64,000 nucleotides of DNA from Sclerodactyla briareus (taxonomy: Eukaryota; Echinodermata; Holothuroidea; Dendrochirotida; Sclerodactylidae): assembly GCA_026419785.1 (NCBI GenBank), contig JAODTK010001821.1:1-64000 (forward strand). The letters are read 5' to 3'. Within the stretch, counting starts at the first letter, position 1; each line of letters starts with the position of its first letter. The notes under the pieces were generated by a model. It was not told the origin of the DNA. It saw only the letters and a list, made by a program, of their open reading frames with translations, and did no database searches. The position numbers and the translations under genes are program-made. Shown here piece by piece: positions 48,801 through 60,800 of the stretch.

Positions 48801-51800
48801 CCTTTCCGTTCGGGGTAGAAATTCCATCACCATGGGGTCAACAGAGGTCAGAATTGTGTTCGGAAGTAGTAGTAGCAAAGGAGAATTTTCCTCTCTCAAT
48901 TGGCGTTTGGCAATGCCTATGTGTGGACAGGTGAAGGAATTAGAATTTAAGGCAAACTTGGAAGTTTGCGTTAACGCACAGGTAGTAACAAAATGCTTGG
49001 AAAGGTGAAATTCCAATCGGCCCCTCTCAGTTTTTCTGACAGGGTTCGATTGTATGGAAATTGAATATGTTAGCAGACATCTTCGCCATACTTACCCTAA
49101 TGTAAACAAAAATATTGGTAGAGGAATTTGTCCACCAGGGTAGTGAATTTTTTGATATGATAATAGCCCTGAATCAGAAAAGGCCAGTTGATGGAAGGCG
49201 AGCTGATGAAGCACCTAGGGGGTATGTACTGCAATGAATGGTTCAATCATAGATATAACTTTGTTTGATACATTCCATGAACAGATTAAAGCACAGCCTT
49301 CTACGGACCGTCTCCTCTATTTCCAGTTGGAGAGGTATGTTATTCTTCATTCAGTATTTCTTGGGATATGAAAGGGCACCACCTGGCTAGTGATATTATG
49401 TTGAGTGAAATGCCCCAGTGTCCCTCCCTCTTTGACTCAACTGACCTTTGGCCTGGTCGTTACGCATCTTTCACTCTTGGAGCAACACCAAAAATGCCAT
49501 AAGCATTATGGCAGCAATCGTTGTTCCAGTACCCATGCTGACTGTGTGGGAAGGAGTTTCCGATGTTTCAGTGGTGGGAATGCATCTATATAATGCAACC
49601 TGTGAACTGGCATATCTTCTGCACAGCAAATGGCAAATGTCATATTTGATATATTGGGATAGCTACAACCAGCCCATACAGTTCTGGTATCATTTCAAGA
49701 TGATTGGAAGCTTGTTGTGACATGAAACCATGTCCCTGGATTTGATGGTGTAGGTCACAAATTTGAATGCTTGGAATGAACACAGGTATCACAAAAGTGT
49801 TTGTAACATATCCTTGATGCTCATTGATTCCATCTGTGGGAGCTCTCAAAGCTATACAGTGTGTTACAATTTTAATATTATAATTTGATGGTATTATTTT
49901 CTCTCCCTTTCGTATAGATGAGCATGACCGCTTGCAATAGCTATACAGCACGCGATAATATAGGCCACTCATGATCTCTGTGTGGCTGTATGGCATGGAC
50001 AATGACTCTCAGACTTAGCCAATGCAAGCCTTGCGAAGAAAGGCTTTGAGCGGTTAAAGAGTTGATTAATTCTGCAAGGTCCATACAATTGTTAAGGGAT
50101 CATATATTATCAGGAATTCGCCGGTGGGCACTGTGAATAGCTGGACTAGAAGTAGTATGTTTATGATTGAGTGGTTCAAAAATTCTGCAGTATTCTATGT
50201 GAGCATCCAGACAGGAAACCTTTGAAATGAAAACATATCTCTGTTCATCTTTTGCTGAGAGTTTCAAGCTCGTAATTTGGATGATTTTGGAACTCTTCCT
50301 TTGGAAGTCTGGTCATGTGCAAACATTTGAAAAGTGCCTCCTCTGCATGCAATCAGAATGATAGGAAACATTCGCCGAGTACCTCGATCAGAGGACCACC
50401 ACCATGCTGATCCTGCTTTGTCAAATTCAGGCTGGAGGTTGTCATTCCGTGTTATTTGGTTCCATGACTATCTTATGAACAAGCGTCAAGAGTTTGCAGA
50501 ACATTGTCTTTGTTGCTCTGTGTTCCTGTCATGAGCATATCACTCCACTTCATACAGGCTTCCTGGCTCCCAGGGTAAGGCAGGAATTGCTTTTAAGATC
50601 CTTCTAATCCTATATAAACAATCACGAATGGCTCTCAATTTCATCTCAGAACTTTTTCAGCTGCATGTTCCTTCCACACCCCTAAGGTCATCTCCAAGCA
50701 ACAGCTTAAAGTCACCGTTCGCTCATCCACCAAGTTCTACGGGGACCGTTCATTCGCATCTGCTGCGCCTCCTGTGGAAATAACGTACTGACTTGTCCGT
50801 TCTGGCTCCGCTCCGACTCTTTAACTACTTTCAAGTATAATCTTTGAAACGGTTCTCTATCACACGTCGTCTGAATGTTGTTTCTCCTGTTATTACTCTG
50901 GTGTGTTTCTCTCCCTGTTTTTGTACCTGGACCGTAGAGATATTGTACTAGACTGTGGAAAATTTGTTACAAACCATGTGGTCCCTGCTCTTTTCGACTA
51001 CGTGGCCATCCGATGAGTTTCACAAGGAGTCACAAGCCTCTGAATGATAACTGTAAGCATTGCAGCACATTGCCAACTTGAACTCCATACAGTGTGAGGT
51101 AGGCTCAAGACTGTTACTGCTTAGTTGACCCAAAAGTATAATCCACTTCTACACTTCTATAAACCTAGCTGAACCTTGTCACGTCTTCTTAGTGCTCGGC
51201 CGTGGGCAGCAAGCAGCTTACTCCTACTGCTCCTTAACAATCGAAGAAATACAGGTAAGTGAACCAGATGTTTTCTTTATTCAGAGCTTACCGCCTTAAT
51301 ACTGAAAAAAAACTCAATGTTGAACTTACTATTGTTAATCCCTAAATGAAAACTTCTTAATTTCGTATGGAAGCCCATGTCCAAATGACGTACCCTGCCT
51401 TTTAGTACACCTTGGTCCTGGGCTTTGATATCAGACCCACCAACAAGTTGATTGTCCGTTACAGTATAGCCCTCGTTCTTTCAATGTTGGTAGATGCTTT
51501 TGCTCAAGGTGATTCATTTTTGCTTTCGATGCACAATTGGTATGAGTCAGCTCTGCTTAACTTTCCTGTCCCTTTTTGTGAGGCCAAAACATGACGTGAG
51601 GAAGAGCCTGTGGCTGTATGTGAGATTCAAACAGAAGCAAATGATGGGCTGTCCTTTTTTTTTAAAAATCTAGTTCACTCTTGTTAGAATCGTTTATCAT
51701 AATCAGGAAATATAGATTAAAATAAGTTTGGGGGTAGACATACGATTCACGTTCATAAAAAAAACCTTGGCAATACCTGAACAGTGGTCTGCTGTTAGTT

Positions 51801-54800
51801 TATCCACCTGGTGCTGTCTGCAGTGGGTGGATACCACCCCTATTCTGAAGAATCCTAATTCCGAGGGTTGCTACTCTGAATTGAGGACTGGGGTTGTCAC
51901 TCCAGTGGGTTGTTATTCCGATGTTCCCTAACTACTCAGAATTGACCATCAGAACTAGTATTCAAAACATGTCATACACCAATTGAGCTCTAAAAAAAAA
52001 AAAAAAAAAAAGACACTATTCGAGTAGCAACTCGATTCAGATTACCTATCTTTTGGAGGCATCGACCTTGATACTCAATTGGTGTGGCGACCGTTCGGAG
52101 TAGCTACCGGCTCCTACCCCAAGTTTCTCAATTCAGAGTGGCAATTCTTTCGCAATAACAACCGTGCTCTCACTTAGCGAGTATCGATCTCAGTGCCTAA
52201 TTCGAAGTAGTCTCTGAAAAGCGAGCAGTCCCAAGTACATTCACGAGGTGGTGCCATCCAGTCTGGCTTCCAAAATACCTATTAATTGTTTGTGGCCTTT
52301 TTCTCTTCTCTTGCGCCGCCGTATTGCTGAATCCCTCACTGCTGGAGAAATTAGCAGAATTCTTGATGAAACAATGAGATGTTTAGGTTTCAAAACTAAA
52401 TCTGGTTACTTTTCTTCTTTCATGAAAATCATGGGAACCTATACAGGTCATGACTGTGTTCCTGTAATGAAATGTTATGCGATTCCTGTATGTGATCTGA
52501 ACCTGGATGGATCAAGCTCTACTTGGTATGTGAGTTTCCCATAGAGAGTTCATTAACCCTTTTATTCAAGGGGGGCAGTTTAAAGGCTAGTTGAGGTCAC
52601 AGCGGTCAGGTCTGAAGAAAGCTTGTGGACCCAAAAAATCAGGTGATGCTTTCTCCACCAAGTAAGCTGAAGTTCTGTATATGCCACTTTTAGGTTTTGG
52701 GGGTGGAATGGAACCTTTGTTTTTTTCTGGTGATTGGGGGGTCTTTTAGGTGAACAAAATTTGAAAATTGTGAAAACCTAAAATGGCTGACCAATTTTGG
52801 CATGTCAACACAATATCTCAACCCACCCCCACATAGGATGGCTTGCTGATCCTACGTGGATCCCCATAACCAAGTCCATGGACCCCATGTCGTTGGTCAC
52901 CCAGTTTTTCGAATGAGTATGTACCTTTTCATAAAAATGATGAGTTGACAATGCTCAACTTGATCAAGTCAGTTCAGTAAAGTCTTTTGGCTTAGATGGG
53001 TTAGATGCCACTTCCCCACTGTTTGAAAGCTTCCATACACTGAACCATCTTGATGAGGGAGCCTCAGTTATGAATTGGCATTCAGGTTCTAGATACAGCT
53101 AATGGTTCTCGTTTGAGTTCGCACAGTAATTCAATGTTGAATATGGAAAACAAGACATTTTTACCTCTTTGTTTGGTATTTCTTGTAATCCCATTAATTC
53201 AGTGAAACTAAGTACATACCTGTTATCAATCAGCTGTTTATGGTGGGGGTTATTGAAGGGACTCTGTACTGGGGTATCCACAGGTGCTGGGTGGTCCAGC
53301 AACAGGGGTGTGTGGTGTGTGCATGTGTTCGTAAACACAATAAAATTTACACAATGGAAGAAAGTACAAGACAACATGATTTTAAGGGAATTTAGATTGA
53401 AATAAGCAAAATTAACATGAGTTAACACCTAGGCTTTTGTCGCCTGAATGAAATTCAGGAAAGACTTAGTGGTCACTGTTGTGTTGTGTGTGTATGTGGG
53501 TGTATGCAACTTTCTTGTTAGCAGGATTTTCACAAACCGTGAGGCGATCTATGTACGAAATTCCGTGAGTAGCAGGGTGTTGGGGTACATGAATTGATTA
53601 GATTTTGTGCAGCTAAGTCATTAATTAAATTGGGTAATTGCTTATTTCATGTAATTTAGTGTTTAAAGCTCGTTAGCAAGATTACGCAAAAAAACGTATG
53701 TGCTACAGTGATTGAGTTTGGCATGTAGGACCGGATGACAGGGAGATGAACTGATTAGATTTTCAGCCTAAATATGCTAATTAAGTGGTCTAACTTGCAT
53801 GATTAGGCAAATTTTTCAAGTTTGTCGCATTTTCGGAAACTTTGTGTGGATGTGGTCCACCATGGTTCCCGAGAAATTGTGAAAGTCGGGTCACTGAATG
53901 TCATTTAATGTGTCATAAGTTTTGATAATTTATGCAATTGTTTGAAATTTGTTTGATTTCCACAAAACTTGGTGAAGATTTGGTGATCCACTTTTTGATC
54001 CGGATCATTTTGAAGGTAAAATCTGGGGTCAGTATAGGTCAGTGTATGGTGCCTATTTGGCATAATTTATTCCAATTTCCACTTGGTCAAAGATTTCGCC
54101 AAACTCAGTAGGTATGTCTCAGTCTTTGTAACATTTTCTGGATCTTGATGTGTTTGATGTTCATGAGTTGATTGAATTCCATCATATAATGCTCCTGTTA
54201 AAAAAAGCACTGAGGAATGGTAAACCATAGTCTGCCTGTGACAATTTCTCTGCTGTGATACGCTGCCACCAGCAAATTCCTGCTCTGACCCAACCAGTTT
54301 GGATTATTTGATTAGACCTACAAAATACTGTACCATTTTTCTTTCCTCTCTTTTAAAACCTGTGGACGTGTGTTATGTGTTATATTAAAATATGTGGACT
54401 GTTCGTTGACATGACGATGGTCTGCAATGAACTAGTTGGTTGATTGTGTGAGTAATATTACAAACCACCGATCTCGCAACCAGGCGAAGACACTGGGGGC
54501 GATTGCCCTGTTTCTTGCCTACTTAAACAAGTTATCACATGAGTAGGTAAATAAATTGTAAACTTGCACACACAAAATACACACACAATTTACCGTACTA
54601 TCACTACACTGTGAATCAGCATGGTCCTCCCAAAATTAAATCCATTATTATTCAGATCCTTACTGCCTTTTATAAGGATTCCAATGTTTGAAAATCTACC
54701 GACTACTCAACAGGATGTTTAAGTTTGAATCCTCAGGGAGCCCAAGATTTTTGGTTTTTTCTGCAGTGTCCATACGTGCATGTCTCAGCGTAATATATTT

Positions 54801-57800
54801 GCCTGCCATAAAGTTTATCGGCCTCTGTTGCCTTATAGGATAGTGTCTTTGATCACCAGAAGTCCAATCTCCCCCCGGATGATCCTCAAGTCAGTTTTCT
54901 ATTTTGGCTCGACAGAAATCATGCAATGTGAATATATATTGTTTACACCCCGTATAGGGACTTGAGAGAACGTTTCAACCCTACACACAACTGCAACTTT
55001 GGTGTTGTCAACGTTATTATCGTTCCTGGCCACACAAAAAAATCTTTGGCACAGAAATCCTGAAAATTGATGGGGAATAATGCCAAATTAATTGGTTATC
55101 AAAAACATGACGAACTATACTGGTGCTGGCTTTGTTGTTCAATGTCTCAGGAAAACTCGCTCATATCAAGTCGGAAAAATGCAGTTAGTATGACATTTCG
55201 GACATGTTACATTGGCAATGTGAAGCTTGATCAGCTCAGAGAATCGTCAGAAGTACTAAGGCCTTTTGGTTTCTTGTGATTGTAGGTATTTGAGTAATAT
55301 TCGAGTGCCTTCTTGTGGCCGGCACTATCAGCCTTGTGTAGTGAGCGAGGAAATTGATTATATTTGTTATCGTTACAGTGTGGCCGAGCAACTCATAGAT
55401 TAGAAGGAATATAAAATTTGTAGCTTGCATATTTTTAAAACAGGGGTGCCCCTTTGAATAGGGTTAAATAATTCAAATACCAATGACTTGTACCCTCGAT
55501 CGTCGCATGTGTGAACTTGGGCCCACTGCGGGAGCAAAATTCAATTTTTTTTGGTCCGCTGCTGGAAATGGCCCTTCGTGAGGTGAAGTGGTGTGGTTCC
55601 AAAAAAAAACTGTCGATCTGGTCCTTTTTTGGCAGGACAGGCATGACAGCAAAGATGTTGGAGATGATCGAGGGGCTGTTCGCTTTGGCCGGTAAGAAGG
55701 GACATAACGGTTGATCCCAGAGGTGAAACAGATGGAGAAACAACAGCAGTGGCTATTCAAACTCAAGTAAGCTGGCTAAGTGCACTTTTCTAAATTGTTT
55801 GCGAACATTCGGCTTGTAAAACTGTGAACAATTGTTGCCTGATTATTATGTGTGTTAGTCACAAGAAGTCCATTTTATCCTTGGTGGAGGGGGAGAATGT
55901 TAGCTTTGCTATCAAGCATAACATGGTAATTTTAGACAAAATTAACACTTCCAAGTAAAGTATATTTTTGATAGATATGTGACCAAGGGTGATGGATCAT
56001 TTCGTACTTGTGCAATGAAAACAAAGTCTTACTTTTTTTTCGTCTTTTAAATGGACAGGGAGCATCATCATTTTTTTTTGTAATTGCATAACTGCTTGCC
56101 TGCAACAAAATATGTTTGTGTTCATGTATATTCATATTTATCTATATATTGATGGTGTATTGCATGTAACTCTGTATGTTTGCTGTTTGATTAGGAGAAA
56201 TACGTGCATCCTGCCATATCCTTTTGCTTCTTTACCATTTGCATTTCGAGGCAGTTTATGTCGACTGCAGCGGGCACGCGTAAAGTGGAACTTGCACAGG
56301 CAAAATTTTTTTACGCTCTTTGCAAACTACTTACAGTATGACGTGTGGAGTGCTCTGTACTAGTTATCACAATTTCAGTGACCCTGCAATGCCAGTAATG
56401 TTGGTATATCCAGGGCCTGAAACAAAGGATGCATGGCATCCATAGAGTGATAAGGAGGGGGAAGTAGGATCTGGAGGTTCCTCCTCCCTTTCATCTGGGA
56501 AAAAAGGGGGCATGGTTCAAGGCGGTGGATGTTGCCCCTCCCTTCATCAAAACTTAACAATATTGAGTACCCTCAGGTGCCGTCTGCATGCAATTGTTTA
56601 TCGTCATTTAGAGGTCAACTCTTGTACAAGAGTGAATACCACAGAAAAATATTGATTTCGAATACAGGTGGGAAATTGGGGTCCAAAGTGTGAAGGCCAT
56701 TACCCTCCCTTTATTGAAATGTGAACAATTTGATAACCTCAGATGGAATCTGGCAGCAATATTTCATCCTCGCTTCAGAGGTAAACTTCTTAATACAGAA
56801 TGAAAATCCATGAGAAAATATATTGATTTGCCAAAATCTGGGGGCTGGGTCCAAAGGTGGGTGGAGGTTACCTCTTGCCCTTCATTGAAATTCGAATAAT
56901 TAAGTACCCTCGGATGTATTCGGTGCAAATATTTCCAGCTAAATTCAGAAAAACTTTCTGTGAAAGAATGAATACCAAAAAAGGAAATTGATTCGCAAAA
57001 ATAGGGGGACATGGGTCCAGGGGGTAGAGGTTACCCCTCCCCTTCGTTAGAATTTTTAAATAATAAGTTACCTCAGATGCCATCGGGTTCAATATTTAGC
57101 ATTTGGTAATCTCTTTCCAAATTTGAATACCCACAAGAAAATATATGATTTGGCATGAGGAGTGGGGCATACCTGGTCTGGATCCACTATGATAAACTGC
57201 AGGTAAGCACAGAATGTTTTGTTTCATCCATGCTGACCCAAATCTTGCTGGTGGTTTTTGAGACACTGCAAAAATCACATCATCGCAGTAGTAATTGCAG
57301 ATAGCTCGCTCCACTCATTGTTATGATACCCCCTGATGGAACCCTGCCCTGCTAATTCTCGACATGCATCCAATTCGCAGAATTATCCATGACACACTGT
57401 ATCCATTGCGTTACAAGCATGGTTCATGATGAGTTTCTGCTGTATGCATGTTTCAAAAACTTGCTGGGTAGCTGGCCGGAGATGCATGCTTGACATTATG
57501 CCAATTCATCATGAATGCCTGCCTCTATGCCCATCAGTGCCTTGTACTAAGTCTGCCCACACGTGTGCCGTTTCCCTGTCGATTTGTTCCCCTGTACTTT
57601 GAGTCGTGGATACACCTTGTAGATTACGTCCGACTCATCATACTGTAATTTTTAAAATGTCAATATACGGGCACACCAAATTTTTCCCGAACAAGAATAA
57701 GCACTGATCACTAAAAAGGCGATTCTCAAGCATGATCGAGAAGGACTATGTTTGTAGTGTTAGGGCCTCGAGGCAAATGTCCACCATCGATCAGCACTGA

Positions 57801-60800
57801 TCAAGAATTATCACCAATGAAAGGGTGTGCCATATCGACCCTACCACCGATTCGTAGACAGGAACGATACCATAACCATGATCCAGGATGGCAATTCTGT
57901 ATGGTGGTTACTGCATTGCCCACCAACGATCTTTGAATGTAATCAAGATGATCAACCAAGAACGAGGGTGGTCACTGTCCACTAATGACCCCTGCACAGG
58001 AACATCGCCAACAATCTTCCTGATTGCATCAAGTCTATCGAATCCCATTCAATTTTTGAGGTTAATTGACGGAACTCTCATTTACTGTCTATGCCGGTCT
58101 CTCTCAGCGACCAAAGTTGCTGAAGTTTTGCTGGGGGTTTTGTAGGGTGGGTGAAGTTGGTGAGGTTTTTGTATGTTTGTATGTTTTTCGTGTGTACCTG
58201 CTTGTGCAATCGTTTTATGTGGTCCCCCATTGGAAATGGCAATCTTTTCGGCCTAATGGGTGGTTGCTCCGTGACTCTATGTTCATATCTGGTCTTTTGT
58301 TCTGTCGTTATTTTATTTGTCTGTATTATCACTTGATTTTGGACATATAGAAGCCAAATAAACAGAACAACAAACACAGATTCAAGATATCAACCCTTAT
58401 AAGGTGTCCTGGCAACATCCCCCCTATCTTTGCACAGGCAAGGATGGCATGGTCCACTACGAATCCAACGCCCAGGTTCAAATCTCAACCATGATCGAGA
58501 AATAGCAATTCTTATAGAGTGGCGTGGTCAATATCCACCCATATCATACATTGGATCATCTTTAATGCTTCATTCAGCCATAGAACTATTCGAGGAAATA
58601 AGCGATTCGATACCTCGTCTTAACGAGAACCTTCAGTCAAAATTACAGCACTCAAATCATTTATATTTTTTTCGGAGGAAATGGTGGTGTCAGTCCGAGA
58701 TTTTCAACGGAAGCCTGCCGGCCTGTCACAGGGACCTATCCCAAAAGATTTGAATTTTGAACTAAAAACTATCTTTTTCAACAGATTTTATTTCAATTGT
58801 AGTTTCTCAGATCAGTCAATGCAATAGAATAACTAATAGGATAACTAAATTAGGGGTAGCTTTGTGGCTGGCAGGAGACATGAAATGAAGGTTGAATACT
58901 TTCCCCATGAACGTGGAGGATACCCTTTTCACCAACTATCCATGTCACAGTACTAGCAAAGCCATCAACCATGAATGAAGACAGCCATTCCACCAACGGT
59001 CTGTGCACAGGACCCAATCGTCAACCATGATCGAAAGGTGGCAATTTTATAGACTGTAATGACAATGTCCCCCAGCAGTCCATGCACTACCTAGATCAAA
59101 GGATGGCAATGATCTGGACCGTCAATCTCTGTTGCATCCCACTACCAGTTATGAATAATGAATTTCTGTTTTGAACAATGGAGTGAGATGACAATCTCCT
59201 GTGGTGAAATGCTACTGTAAAGGTATTCCTTAAACTAATTAGATCATTGATTTGATCATTAGTCGGCACGTTTTTAGAATCACCCCTGTATTAAGGACAA
59301 CAAACCCCTTGTTGGAAGTTGGGGGCAATGTTTTGTGTGGGTGGAATATGTTATGGTATGAAGGCCTTCATAATGTGACCCCCCTCTTGCCCCCCTTGCC
59401 CCCCCCCCCCCCACCACCACCACTGGTGTAAGTGTGTTTTACTATTCATACAATTCTCCTATCCTATATTCACTTCAATTGCAGAAATAATCCATTTTTT
59501 ACAACATTCATGTCAAAAAAGCACATGAAAAAACAAGAACAATACAACACACAGTTCCTTGACAGGCATTGACGCACAAAATTGGTATGCTTGTGACACT
59601 TGAATGAGGACAATCATAGAAGTGGGAAGGTTAATCAAAGTGTAAAATCGCTTACAATATCATGTCTTTTCTTTTCTTCACCAGGGAGTTAATGAGCAGA
59701 ATTCTGAGCTGATTGTTACCATACTGAATTCTCTCAAGCAACTTGAATTTAATGCCGGAGCTACTGACAGAGGTGAGGGTGATATTTGTTTTTGGGTTAT
59801 GGGAGAGGGTGGGGTCACTGGGGGGGGAGGGGGGGCGGGGAGGTGGGTCCGGTTTCACTGATGAATTGATTTTAAAATCCTCAGCATGCACTACATGAAA
59901 TTTCCTTTCAATAATTGGGTCTGTTTCATAATGGCAGGCATCTACATGTATTCAGTTTCTTGTTTTCTATTTAAAACCAAGTTCACCAAAGCGTGGAACC
60001 TATGATTGTCGAGAGTGGGAGGTCTTTCCCTTTTTGATTCCTTTGATGGAGTCAGAGGAACCTATGTAATTTATTGTGTAAGGCCGGTTACAGAAACGAA
60101 CCGTAAAGTGCTAGGTGAACTGATTTAATTTTTTGGCATAAAAGATGCCTAATTAGGTCATCTGATGTGCATACTTTCCATGAAAGTTGGTGGGTATGTT
60201 TCACTTTTAGTCGTCTCAGTTTTGATTCCTTGGACTTAGTCGGGATCTATGCATCATTCCAGTGGTGTGTGTGATGTATTATGTATGCCGTGTATGTCTG
60301 GTGTGTGTGATGCCTGGCTGGTGAAGAGCATAACTTTAACTTCAGCCCACACCGGATCGATTAAGCTCATCTGGTATGTGGGTTTCCCCATGGTGAGTAC
60401 ATGTATCCTATTGTTTTGGGTTGGGGTCATGTCAAAGGTCTCTGAGGTCTTATAGGTCAAGTCTAAAAATCTGTTAAGACGGATATGTCCAGAAAACGCT
60501 TGGTCCAAATCAAGTGGAATTTGGGGTTGTTAGCTTGTCTGTGGGAGTGAAGCAAGTGCCCTATTTGAGCCGACCTTGGGTCATTTGGGAGTAAAAATTG
60601 AAATTGTGAAAAATTGAATTTTGTGGGCAATTTCAGCTCTTGGAGAGGGCATAACTAGACCACACCTGATGGATGAAGCTCATACTTGGTATGTGGTTTC
60701 CCGTAATATACACTATCCCTATTGTTTTTTTGGGTCAGGTCAAAGGTCATCTGAGATCCTTAAATTCAAATTCTGAAATCTTTAAAACCACGATAAGTAC

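Noticed and set aside
52248-52544. A 98-residue open frame with LRRRIAESLTAGEISRILDE
   Set aside because: Looks protein-like, but I could match it neither to FANCD2 nor to a transposon family, and its end falls in an intronic repeat (gatcaagctctacttggtatg).
54655-54713. Possible missing FANCD2 exon reading SLLPFIRIPMFENLP after ttattattcag
   Set aside because: MFENLP resembles human LFEKLP, but the rest does not align, a stop follows soon after and there is no convincing donor.
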